Source: an uncultured Sphingorhabdus sp.
GTDB lineage: Bacteria > Pseudomonadota > Alphaproteobacteria > Sphingomonadales > Sphingomonadaceae
Assembly (NCBI GenBank): GCA_947492905.1
Contig: CANLOL010000001.1
Span: 908,578 to 972,577 of the forward strand
Length of the DNA: 64,000 nucleotides
Direction: 5' to 3'
Part shown: positions 46,323-54,360 of the stretch, in pieces
Position numbering within the stretch: the first letter of the stretch is position 1
How the letters are laid out: the number at the start of each line of letters is the position of its first letter
Position numbers and translations under genes: made by a program
The notes under the pieces: generated by a model
The model's input: only the letters and a program-made list of their open reading frames with translations
What the model was told of the DNA's origin: nothing
The model's database searches: none

Positions 46323-47411
46323 ATGACGCATACATTATTTGATCCCATAAAGATGGGCAGCATTGATGCACCTAACCGCATATTTGTTGCTCCATGTACG
46401 CGCCTAAGATGCGATCAGAGCTTTACTCCTGTTCCGATGATGGCCGAATATTATGCGCAGCGTGCATCGTCTGGGCTGATAATCTCAGAGGCCACAGGCA
46501 TTAGCCAAGAAGGGCTTGGTATTCCATTTGCTCCCGGTATTTGGCGCGATGACCAAGTCGAGGCATGGAAGCCCATCACCGAAGCTGTCCACAAAGCGGG
46601 CGGACGTATTTTATGCCAGCTATGGCATATGGGGCGGCTTGTTCCATCGGCCTTTATCGATGGTAAGCCCCCTGTGTCATCTTCGGCCACCAAAGCACCG
46701 GGCAAGGCCTATGCCCCCGATATGTCGCGCCAAGAATATGATACAGCGCGTCCGCTAGATATATCCGAAGTGCCACGCGTCTTGGACGATTATGCACTTG
46801 CTGCGGAAAATGCAAAAAAAGCAGGCTTTGATGGTGTGCAATTGCATGCCGCCAATGGTTATTTTATCGACCAATTCATTCGCGATGGAACCAATCTTCG
46901 CACCGATGATTATGGCGGCTCAGTTGAAAACCGTTTGCGTTTATTGGGCGAGGTTACGCAGCGCTTGATCGATATTTGGGGCAAAGATAGCACTCATGTG
47001 CGCCTGTCGCCCAATGGGGACAGCCAAGGCGCAAATGATAGCAATGCTGTGGATACATTTACCAAAGCCGCTGCCTTGCTCGATGGCCTTGGTATTGCAT
47101 CGTTGGAATTGCGCGAACCGCCGCTTGATGGCACATATGGCCGCAGCGAATTGCCGCCGATAGCGCCCGATATCCGTAAGGTATTTACGCGCAAGCTCAT
47201 CCTCAATAGCGATTATTTGCAAGAACGGGCCGAGCAAGAAATGGCAGCAGGCGTTGCTGACGCGATTAGCTTTGGCCGAACCTATATTGCTAACCCCGAT
47301 TTGGTGGAACGTTTCAAGGCCAATGCCCCGCTCAATCAAGATGTTATGAAAACATGGTATAGCCGAGGCCCAGAGGGATATTTGGATTACCCATTAATGG
47401 GTGAATTATAA
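46323..47411 (+). CDS. Old Yellow Enzyme-family NADH:flavin oxidoreductase (NemA-like)
   Basis: 362 aa. FMN-binding TIM barrel with NRIFVAPCTRLRC at the start, GRILCQLWHMGR, the active-site segment VQLHAANGYFIDQFIRDGTN and NLRTDDYGGSVENR. The C-terminus has ADAISFGRTYIANPDLVERF. These enzymes reduce activated alkenes, nitro compounds and nitrate esters with NAD(P)H. It may form a unit with the dapD genes (30-bp gap with AGAGAGG before its ATG). Confidence 0.94.
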   Translation: MTHTLFDPIKMGSIDAPNRIFVAPCTRLRCDQSFTPVPMMAEYYAQRASSGLIISEATGISQEGLGIPFAPGIWRDDQVEAWKPITEAVHKAGGRILCQLWHMGRLVPSAFIDGKPPVSSSATKAPGKAYAPDMSRQEYDTARPLDISEVPRVLDDYALAAENAKKAGFDGVQLHAANGYFIDQFIRDGTNLRTDDYGGSVENRLRLLGEVTQRLIDIWGKDSTHVRLSPNGDSQGANDSNAVDTFTKAAALLDGLGIASLELREPPLDGTYGRSELPPIAPDIRKVFTRKLILNSDYLQERAEQEMAAGVADAISFGRTYIANPDLVERFKANAPLNQDVMKTWYSRGPEGYLDYPLMGEL

Positions 47412-47509
47412 ATGACTCTTTGAGCAGATAGCTGCGCAACAATTATAGGATCGAGACCAGCATTGGTCAATTGCTGCTCTGGACTTAATGGTGGCGGTGG
47501 AGTCTGCAT
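47387..47509 (-). CDS. possible 40-aa proline-rich peptide
   Basis: A 40-codon frame starting MQTPPPPLSPEQQ begins 3 bases after the stop of the lipoprotein gene at 47513 and overlaps the 3' end of the Old Yellow Enzyme gene on the other strand. GAGAGG precedes it at the right distance. It could be a real small coupled gene or a remnant. Evidence is position and ribosome site only. Confidence 0.3.
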   Translation of the reverse strand: MQTPPPPLSPEQQLTNAGLDPIIVAQLSAQRVIYNSPING

Positions 47510-47512
47510 GAC

Positions 47513-48286
47513 TTACCTCTCAATTTTTCTATATATTGTAATTGATGACACGGAAAGATAATGCTCTGGAAGTGCATTGACCCTCGAACGCGCAGTAATA
47601 TGTATAACCATCTGCCTTGACTCACTAAAATAAGGGTGAGTAATAAATTGCATAGCAAAATGATCAGGATTTGATTTGATGGGATTTTGAGCAATAAAAC
47701 CAATATCTTGAAATTTCTGCTCTAAATCAAGGAACTTTATTTCAGAGTTTTTTCTACTGATGACATTACTCTCTGTCGTACTAGCTATAGAACGCCTAGA
47801 AGAAGTAAAAAAACTTGTTTCTAACTTCCCGCGATATCCATCACAAATCTCACGTATTTCAGTTGGATATTGCTTTGCTTTGGCATAGACTGAACATTTA
47901 AATACCACCCTTTTTAGAGTAGCAGGAAGTGGATGAGGTATTTCATCGCGATAAGCGGTATCCAAAAATTTTTGCAATGGCACATTAGATGTTCCATTAC
48001 ATTGATCTAAGAATGCTGGTACATGCTTAATAATTTCATAAAAAGCATGTTTGGTTTCTAATGACGAATGGCCATCAGCCATTAGATAGTGACTTCGAAT
48101 ATCTGCAGCATCCAAATCATCAAGATTTGGATGCTTTACTCCTTTATAAGCTTGAGAGCATATTGACACATCTTTCAGAGAACTCAAAGAATTATCATCA
48201 GAGAGCTTCTGATCACTATCAGCAGGCAGAGCAGCACAGCCAAGCGCGCCCAATAGCGCAATTAAAAGTGGACTATAAAATTTCAC
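47513..48286 (-). CDS. lipoprotein of unknown function
   Basis: 257 aa. The GTG at 48286 overlaps the stop of the Sel1 remnant as GTGA and has GGAGG upstream, so it was once translated after that gene. The signal has a lipobox (ALLGALGC, Cys17). The mature protein has several cysteines (ICSQAY, LDQCNG, VFKCSVY, EICDGY) and a helical N-terminal half, with a beta-rich end (MVIHITARSR, VSSITIYRK). I do not recognise the family. Confidence 0.7.
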   Translation of the reverse strand: MKFYSPLLIALLGALGCAALPADSDQKLSDDNSLSSLKDVSICSQAYKGVKHPNLDDLDAADIRSHYLMADGHSSLETKHAFYEIIKHVPAFLDQCNGTSNVPLQKFLDTAYRDEIPHPLPATLKRVVFKCSVYAKAKQYPTEIREICDGYRGKLETSFFTSSRRSIASTTESNVISRKNSEIKFLDLEQKFQDIGFIAQNPIKSNPDHFAMQFITHPYFSESRQMVIHITARSRVNALPEHYLSVSSITIYRKIER

Positions 48287-48429
48287 ATTTCCTCCAACGC
48301 GATTAGACGCTTCTTGGCCTCGGTGAGACCATTGAATTTTGGCCCAGTGTTGAGCGGGATAACGCGCCCTGGGCTATTCCCCACAGGCGGAGAATATACC
48401 CATATCGTGCCGCCGCTATCTGCGCTGAC
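48283..48429 (-). pseudogene. remnant of a Sel1-type gene (C-terminal fragment)
   Basis: One frame reads SGGTIWVYSPPVGNSPG, then RVIPLNTGPKFNGLTEAKKR, and stops shortly after. It matches residues within the 424-aa lipoprotein encoded just upstream. An in-frame TAG lies directly before it and there is no start codon. At DNA level 117 bases (48304-48420) match 49261-49377 at 105 positions with no gap. It is the broken tail of a paralogue. Confidence 0.8.
48304..48420. repeat. 117-bp direct duplication, copy 1
   Basis: Gap-free match (about 90% by manual count) to 49261-49377, in the same orientation and 957 bp away. It is part of the Sel1 remnant. The two copies bracket the C-terminal part of the 424-aa lipoprotein gene and could recombine to delete it. 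Confidence 0.85.
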
Positions 48430-48474
48430 CTAATATAGTCCCTTGCAAAGAGAGGAGGTGGTGGTGGCGCTACT

Positions 48475-49749
48475 TCACTGTCTTGCATGTTTCTGACCTC
48501 TTAAATTGATAAACTGCTTGATACATGATTTCAGATAGCCGATGGTATTCTCTGAATTTCTACTGGTGGATATTATTCCTGACTGAGGGTCAGAATAACC
48601 TTCAAACCTGATAATACAGTGCAGTTCATTTTCCGGCTTAAATTTAATCAAATGATGATGGTGAATGCCAGTCCTATAAGTCGAAGATGGTTCTTTCTTG
48701 CCATTATCATATTCACTTGCAACAATTTTGGCTGCACTGTTCACAATAGCCTGCGTTGTCAAATAAAACCTACTATATAGATACTGACTAAATGATCCAT
48801 CATTCCCAGCATCAACTATATTTTGCCAACATTTCGTAGATATCATTCTAAAATACATATGCGTTTCATTAGAATCTGGATATAATATTGGACAGTACTT
48901 CTTAACTAAATTTTTCATCATAGCTACATCGATATTATAAACATAAACATCTAAATTCTCTGCATGCTGGGAGTCTATGTTTACTAACCTAGCTTTGCCA
49001 AAATTCCCTTCCCTATATCTAGGAGCCAGTACGTTTTTTAATGACTCTACGATTATGATATGATCATCATCCACTGGCACTAGAATTGGGTGCTCATATT
49101 TAGACTTATCGAGTTTATCGATATATTTGCTATAATCAGGCGTTCTAATCTTTTTTTCATAAAAAAGATCTGTAGGAAGATCTTTTTCTCCCCCAGCAAT
49201 CCTAGGATCCTTAGCTATTACATGTCCATCGACACTGCTAAACTCACCCTCCAACCTCTCTAAACGCTTCTTGGCTTCGGTAAGGCCTTTGAATTTTGGG
49301 CCAGTGTTGAGCGGGATAACGCGCCCTGGACTATTGGCCACGGGCGGGGAATATACCCATATAGTGCCGCCGCTATCGCTTGCGGCTTTACCATATAATT
49401 TACGTGCTTTTTTCAGGTCACGCTCAACGCCGCGCCCTTCTTCGAACCTGATACCCAATTCTAACTGCGCGTGCTTATCGCCAGTATTGGCACGCTGCGC
49501 CAAGCGCCCTAATTCCATCTCATCAAGAGATACTAACTTAACCAACACATCTGGACGCGGGTTAAGCAATTCTCTCAATCGTTTGGATCGGATTTCAGTC
49601 TCTGATAATTGTTTTTGAGGCGGTACAGAAGCATCGTTAAAATTCACGCCCATATATGATATTTTATGAGATGTGCACCCAGCCAACAATAGTGCGCTAG
49701 CAAAGCAAGCGATTATTGCATGTGGCTTAGAGAATATACATCTCATCAT
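48475..49749 (-). CDS. Sel1-repeat lipoprotein fused to an unknown C-terminal domain
   Basis: 424 aa. The signal has a lipobox (FASALLLAGC, Cys25). Residues about 75-170 carry a Sel1-like repeat (HAQLELGIRFEEGRGVERDLKKARKLYGKAA), then GGTIWVYSPPV and a helix GLTEAKKRLERLEGE. The homologous remnant downstream ends at this point. The remaining 250 residues are an unknown alpha/beta domain with DDHIIIVESLKNV, HHHHLIKFKPENELH and several cysteines. I infer a fusion of a short Sel1 lipoprotein with another domain. It is likely periplasmic, and the function is unknown. Confidence 0.75.
   Translation of the reverse strand: MMRCIFSKPHAIIACFASALLLAGCTSHKISYMGVNFNDASVPPQKQLSETEIRSKRLRELLNPRPDVLVKLVSLDEMELGRLAQRANTGDKHAQLELGIRFEEGRGVERDLKKARKLYGKAASDSGGTIWVYSPPVANSPGRVIPLNTGPKFKGLTEAKKRLERLEGEFSSVDGHVIAKDPRIAGGEKDLPTDLFYEKKIRTPDYSKYIDKLDKSKYEHPILVPVDDDHIIIVESLKNVLAPRYREGNFGKARLVNIDSQHAENLDVYVYNIDVAMMKNLVKKYCPILYPDSNETHMYFRMISTKCWQNIVDAGNDGSFSQYLYSRFYLTTQAIVNSAAKIVASEYDNGKKEPSSTYRTGIHHHHLIKFKPENELHCIIRFEGYSDPQSGIISTSRNSENTIGYLKSCIKQFINLRGQKHARQ
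49261..49377. repeat. 117-bp direct duplication, copy 2
   Basis: The intact copy, inside the Sel1-repeat lipoprotein gene; see 48304-48420. Differences are scattered substitutions, which points to an old duplication. Confidence 0.85.
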
Positions 49750-49980
49750 AATTGCACTCCGCCCCCTTAAGCAGAGAAGCTATGATATGCGATAAGATTC
49801 CCCCTTGAGAATCCGCAGCACTATTTCATAACATTTCAAACAGACTATATTAGATTAAAAATAATTCAATATTTATTGATTTGGGGAAGAGATAAGTACC
49901 TTGCATTCGATTAATATCTGCATGGTATTTATCGCAAAGATTGCAACTATTGGACAGCAATATGCCTATCCATAAATAAA

Positions 49981-50002
49981 GGGGTGCAGGTTGATGCACC
50001 CC
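49981..50002 (-). terminator. intrinsic terminator of the VOC gene
   Basis: GGGGTGCA and TGCACCCC form a perfect 8-bp stem with a 6-base loop, followed on the minus strand by TTTATTT. It lies 7 bp past the VOC stop codon. Confidence 0.88.
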
Positions 50003-50009
50003 AATAGGC

Positions 50010-50393
50010 TTATCCCATGTTCATTTTACAAAAGCATAATTTATTGCCGTCTAAATCACGAAAATAACCGCCATAAAAAACATTTTCCAAACGCCAGCCG
50101 GGTTCGCCTTCGTCGCTGCCGCCTAATTCTATGGCTTTTTTATAATAAGCATCAACTTCTTCGGTGGAATCGCAGCTAATGGCGATCATGCCGCCATTGC
50201 CAACGGTGGCAGCTTCTTCGTTGTACGGAAAACCAACACAGACCATGGGAGAGCCATTGCCTTTGCCATAAAATTGGCCGCCATGCGGTGTTTTGAACAG
50301 CGGCTTTACGTCCGTTCCAGCGAACAAAGCATTATAAAATTCATGGGCCTTGGGCATGTCATTACAGCCAACCATTGTGTATGCGATCATCAA
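50010..50393 (-). CDS. VOC-family (glyoxalase/dioxygenase fold) protein
   Basis: 127 aa with the paired beta-alpha-beta-beta-beta pattern: YTMVGCNDMPKAHEFYNALF at the start and a second half EEVDAYYKKAIELGGSDEGEPGW then GYFRDLDGNKLCFCKMN. Members are lyases, dioxygenases or resistance proteins, so the reaction cannot be named. It is a single gene with its own terminator. Confidence 0.88.
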   Translation of the reverse strand: MMIAYTMVGCNDMPKAHEFYNALFAGTDVKPLFKTPHGGQFYGKGNGSPMVCVGFPYNEEAATVGNGGMIAISCDSTEEVDAYYKKAIELGGSDEGEPGWRLENVFYGGYFRDLDGNKLCFCKMNMG

Positions 50394-50539
50394 ATTTCTC
50401 CTAATTAAAAATAACCTGCTAACATTGCTCTATATTACGCCGCTGGGCAATGGATAAAATAGAGCTTAGGGCTATATATACTATGATGGCCGCAATTAAT
50501 TTGCGTGACATATTGGGTGATAGTCACCATATTTAATCT

Positions 50540-52717
50540 ATGAGCGAAATTATCATCAGACGCGGACTGGACGAACCCGAAACGGGGCAAGATTTTGCCC
50601 CGCATAAGCCTGAGCGTCCTGAAAAAATTGACCCTGGTAAGAGGTTTGAACTTGTTTCAGAATATTCGCCAGCAGGCGATCAACCTAGCGCGATTGCTGA
50701 CTTGGTTAAAGGAGCAAAAGAGGGTGAGCGCGATCAAGTGCTGCTGGGTGTTACGGGTTCGGGCAAGACTTTTACAATGGCCAAAATGGTAGAGGAATTG
50801 CAAAGGCCAGCGCTTGTTTTGGCGCCCAATAAAATCTTGGCAGCGCAATTATACGGCGAGTTTAAATCCTTTTTCCCCAATAATGCGGTGGAATATTTTG
50901 TCTCTTATTATGATTATTATCAACCAGAGGCCTATGTCCCGCGCTCTGACACTTATATTGAAAAAGATAGTAGCGTGAATGAGGCCATTGACCGTATGCG
51001 CCACAGCGCCACGCGCTCTTTGTTGGAACGCGATGATGTGTTGATCGTCGCGTCGGTGTCCTGCCTCTATGGTATTGGCAGTGTCGAAACCTATAGCGCG
51101 ATGATTTTCGACATTAAAAAAGATGAAACGATAGAGCAGCGCTCGATAATCGCAAAGCTAGTTTCGCTGCAATATAAGCGCAATGATACGGCCTTTATGC
51201 GCGGTAATTTTCGGGTGCGCGGTGATAGTTTAGAGATTTATCCATCGCATTATGAAGATATGGCGTGGCGTATTTCATTTTTTGGCGATGATGTGGAATC
51301 GATCTGCGAATTTGATCCGCTGACGGGGAAAAAAGGCGAAGAGCTAGACTATGTGCGCGTCTATGCCAATTCGCACTATGTGACCCCTGGGCCGACTATG
51401 AAACAAGCGATGGAGGCTATACGATTTGAGCTAGATGTTCGCTTAAAAGAATTAAATGCAGAAGGGCAATTATTGGAAGCCCAACGTTTGGAGCAGCGCA
51501 CTCATTTTGATTTGGAGATGATAGCGGCAACGGGTGCGTGCGCAGGGATTGAGAATTATTCGCGTTTCCTTACGGGGCGTTTGCCGGGCGAACCGCCGCC
51601 GACATTATTTGAATATTTGCCAGATAATGCGCTGTTATTCGTTGATGAGAGCCACCAAACCGTGCCGCAAATTGGTGCTATGTCAAAGGGCGATCATCGC
51701 CGTAAATTAACGCTGGCGCAATATGGTTTCCGCCTGCCTAGCTGCATCGATAATAGACCCCTACGGTTTAACGAATGGGATGCCATGCGCCCGCAAACTG
51801 TCTCGGTGTCGGCAACGCCGGGCAAATGGGAGATGGAGCAAACGGGCGGGGTATTTGCAGAGCAGATTATTCGCCCAACGGGGCTTATCGATCCGCCGAT
51901 AGAAATCCGTCCTGTCGATAGTCAGGTGGAAGACCTTATCAATGAAACGCGCAAAGTCGCTGAACAGGGCTATCGCAGCCTTGTGACTACTTTGACCAAA
52001 AAAATGGCCGAAGATTTGACCGAATTTATGCATGAGGCAGGCTTGCGCGTGCGCTATATGCACAGCGATGTCGAGACATTAGAGCGCATCGAGTTAATCC
52101 GTGATTTGCGCATGGGTGTCTATGATATTTTAATCGGCATTAACTTGCTGCGAGAGGGATTGGATATTCCAGAATGCGGATTGGTAGCGATATTGGATGC
52201 CGATAAAGAAGGGTTTTTGCGCAGCGAAACATCACTTGTGCAGACCATTGGCCGCGCCGCGCGTAATGTCGATGGGCGCGTTATCCTCTATGCTGATAAA
52301 ATCACTGGCTCAATGGAACGGGCGATGGGTGAAACCGATCGCCGCCGTGCACGCCAAGAGGCTTATAATTTAGAGCATGGTATAACGCCGCAAACTATTA
52401 AGCGCGATATTGCCGATATTGTAGGCGATACTGCATCGCGCGACAGCGTGCTGGTTGATATTGATGATGATACATCGCATCTAGTGGGGCATAATTTGCG
52501 CAGCTATATCAAAGATCTGGAAAAAGATATGCGCAAAGCAGCGGGCGATTTAGAGTTTGAGAAAGCCGCCGAACTGCGCGATAAAATTCGCAAATTGGAA
52601 TCGCAAGAATTAGGCTTGCCGCCCGAGGATCAAGTTGCTGGCCCTAAAGGTCGCTCTACCGAAGGGCGTCCGGGAACGCGCAAAAAATATGGCAAAATCC
52701 AACGCAAATTTGGCTAG
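50540..52717 (+). CDS. uvrB: excinuclease ABC subunit B
   Basis: 725 aa. Walker A GVTGSGKTF, the beta-hairpin region YYDYYQPEAYVPRSDTYIEKD (in parts), DESHQT helicase motif, QTIGRAARN motif VI, and the C-terminal UVR segment FEKAAELRDKIRKLE that binds UvrC are present. It is the damage-verifying helicase-like subunit of nucleotide excision repair. I saw no GTTC-N7-GTTC type alphaproteobacterial LexA box in the 146-bp upstream gap. Confidence 0.98.
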   Translation: MSEIIIRRGLDEPETGQDFAPHKPERPEKIDPGKRFELVSEYSPAGDQPSAIADLVKGAKEGERDQVLLGVTGSGKTFTMAKMVEELQRPALVLAPNKILAAQLYGEFKSFFPNNAVEYFVSYYDYYQPEAYVPRSDTYIEKDSSVNEAIDRMRHSATRSLLERDDVLIVASVSCLYGIGSVETYSAMIFDIKKDETIEQRSIIAKLVSLQYKRNDTAFMRGNFRVRGDSLEIYPSHYEDMAWRISFFGDDVESICEFDPLTGKKGEELDYVRVYANSHYVTPGPTMKQAMEAIRFELDVRLKELNAEGQLLEAQRLEQRTHFDLEMIAATGACAGIENYSRFLTGRLPGEPPPTLFEYLPDNALLFVDESHQTVPQIGAMSKGDHRRKLTLAQYGFRLPSCIDNRPLRFNEWDAMRPQTVSVSATPGKWEMEQTGGVFAEQIIRPTGLIDPPIEIRPVDSQVEDLINETRKVAEQGYRSLVTTLTKKMAEDLTEFMHEAGLRVRYMHSDVETLERIELIRDLRMGVYDILIGINLLREGLDIPECGLVAILDADKEGFLRSETSLVQTIGRAARNVDGRVILYADKITGSMERAMGETDRRRARQEAYNLEHGITPQTIKRDIADIVGDTASRDSVLVDIDDDTSHLVGHNLRSYIKDLEKDMRKAAGDLEFEKAAELRDKIRKLESQELGLPPEDQVAGPKGRSTEGRPGTRKKYGKIQRKFG

Positions 52718-52797
52718 GTCATCACATATGGTTTTAAGCATAGCCTTTATGGGGCCCGTTAGCTTGACGAAGATTAGATCAACTCTATATTAGTACA

Positions 52798-53229
52798 ATG
52801 AAAAATATATCTATTATAAGCGCTATAGCGATATTTTTATATGCTCCGGCATCATTAGCATGCTCCATTGCTCCGCCTCCGCCCAACCAAACTGAAGCAG
52901 AAAAAATCGCGGAGCAACAAGAGAGGGAACAGGCTTTCATATCATCAGCCAATCGGTCTTTGGCTATCGTTCGAGTGCGTGTGATAGATTCTTCCGAAGA
53001 AAATCTATCCTCTGGTCGCGTTAAAATAATTGAGACATTATATGGTGATATGCGTGTAGGAAAAAATCTAAAATTAAGAACCATAGGCACATCTTTGTGC
53101 GGAGCTGGACAATTGCGTAAAGATGAAGAGGGCATCATAATTCTCGAAAAAGGTGATAATCCTCTATTTCAAGGTTTTTTGACCAATGATGGTTTAGAGA
53201 TATTGCGCAAAAATCATGTTATAAAATAA
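52798..53229 (+). CDS. small secreted protein of unknown function
   Basis: 143 aa with a signal peptide (ISIISAIAIFLYAPASLA) followed by CSIAPPPPNQTEAEK. The Cys right after the cut could be a lipid anchor or part of a disulfide with the later Cys (TSLCGAGQL). The middle part VRVRVIDSSEENLSSGRVKIIETLYGDMRVG looks like a beta-sandwich similar to metalloprotease-inhibitor or NTR-like folds, but this is only a fold impression. It stands alone. Confidence 0.65.
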   Translation: MKNISIISAIAIFLYAPASLACSIAPPPPNQTEAEKIAEQQEREQAFISSANRSLAIVRVRVIDSSEENLSSGRVKIIETLYGDMRVGKNLKLRTIGTSLCGAGQLRKDEEGIIILEKGDNPLFQGFLTNDGLEILRKNHVIK

Positions 53230-53326
53230 TCACCCCTAATCATTGGATACAGTATAATCGTTATTAAGCTGCTCTTACTATGACAGACACTGAGCATAGA
53301 AATATATGAGTGGATTAATTTGCTCT

Positions 53327-53704
53327 TCATTTATGTTCTATTAGCATCCTGCCCATGACGGCCATTAATTGGGCTAGGCTTTTTTGTTCATTCAGCAGCG
53401 CAGCATCCATCAACACCTCTGGGCGATGGCTATCTTTTTGAATCATGACCGCAGGTAATTCAATATCTAGCATCGGCCATTCGGTTTTAAAGCCAGCGCG
53501 GTGATAAAAGCGCGTTTCGTAATTGAGCGTGCTCATATAGCTTTTCCACTCACTTTTCATGGAAGTCACGCCATGTGTTAAGGCGCATAAATTACATTCA
53601 TAAGTGCTAGGTGCAAATATTTTGTGTGCGGTGTCCATTATAGTATTAAATGCGCCTTCATCGGCATTATACACAAATATTAATTTTTCTTTTGAAACAG
53701 ACAT
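53327..53704 (-). CDS. conserved small protein with a CNLC motif, unknown function
   Basis: 125 aa from the ATG at 53704. It opens EKLIFVYNADEGAFNTIMDTAHKIF and continues STYECNLCALTHGVTSMKSEWKSYM. I recall a family of this kind that is conserved in bacteria without a known role. The CxxC in YECNLCALTHG could bind metal or be redox active. No signal peptide is present. It has no close operon partner. Confidence 0.7.
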   Translation of the reverse strand: MSVSKEKLIFVYNADEGAFNTIMDTAHKIFAPSTYECNLCALTHGVTSMKSEWKSYMSTLNYETRFYHRAGFKTEWPMLDIELPAVMIQKDSHRPEVLMDAALLNEQKSLAQLMAVMGRMLIEHK

Positions 53705-54009
53705 AAATACTCCACTAACCATGATAAGGTTCGAGTAGATTTTTCAATTCGTTACAAACCATCCTATATTTGTTAAGCCTGTCGCCCTGAATTGCCGATC
53801 CAAGACATAGGTAATGCAATCGTCCCTTTGTGTAGAAATGCGAGCAGATTTTCATCACATGCAATATATATTGCACTGCACAATCATACATTTACGCTAG
53901 GTTACAATTTTTTACTAACATATACAGTTTACCTTAAGGTGAAGCTTCTGTATATAGAATAGTATAAAAATTTAGAATAAAATTACAATAATATGGTTGA
54001 TTTCATAAA
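53705..54009. other. 305-bp non-coding gap with palindromes
   Basis: AT-rich. It contains the perfect 16-bp palindrome TGCAATATATATTGCA at 53860-53875 and ACCTTAAGGT at 53931-53940. I found no open frame with a ribosome site and no tRNA-like cloverleaf. It probably holds the divergent promoters of the two flanking small genes. Confidence 0.6.
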
Positions 54010-54360
54010 ATGACACAGGATAATAGTGTAAATTCATTGTCTAGCGCCCCGCATGGGAAGTTGATAGATTTTGAACATGCTGAAATAAGATCGACGCAAT
54101 TTAACGATGAAATCTATCTTTATGTTGCAGGTGCGAAGCCAGAAGATGGTTGGCAAGCTATGCTTGCGCCACGCATTCACCATAGCGTTCCAGATTATGC
54201 TGATGTTGAAATATTAAAGGTGCGCAGTCGGCAAGATATTAAAAATTCGGCTACCGAAAATGAAGATGGATATCAATTATCTATTCCCATCAATAGCATT
54301 AAAGGATCAAAGGGTATAATGCTGATTGGCGCAAATGGTGACAAGGTGATAGATATTTGA
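54010..54360 (+). CDS. small cytoplasmic protein of unknown function
   Basis: 116 aa without a signal peptide. It contains GKLIDFEHAEIRSTQFNDEIYLYVAGAKPEDGWQAML (residues about 16-52) and a C-terminal GSKGIMLIGANGDKVIDI, giving the impression of a small beta-rich domain. I do not recognise it. Its stop codon abuts that of the converging DsbD-like gene with no base between. Confidence 0.65.
   Translation: MTQDNSVNSLSSAPHGKLIDFEHAEIRSTQFNDEIYLYVAGAKPEDGWQAMLAPRIHHSVPDYADVEILKVRSRQDIKNSATENEDGYQLSIPINSIKGSKGIMLIGANGDKVIDI

Noticed and set aside
48303-48488. 61-codon frame MQDSEVAPPPPP... as a real gene
   Set aside because: It reads the Sel1 duplication in the wrong frame; the homologous frame is the broken one described as a remnant.
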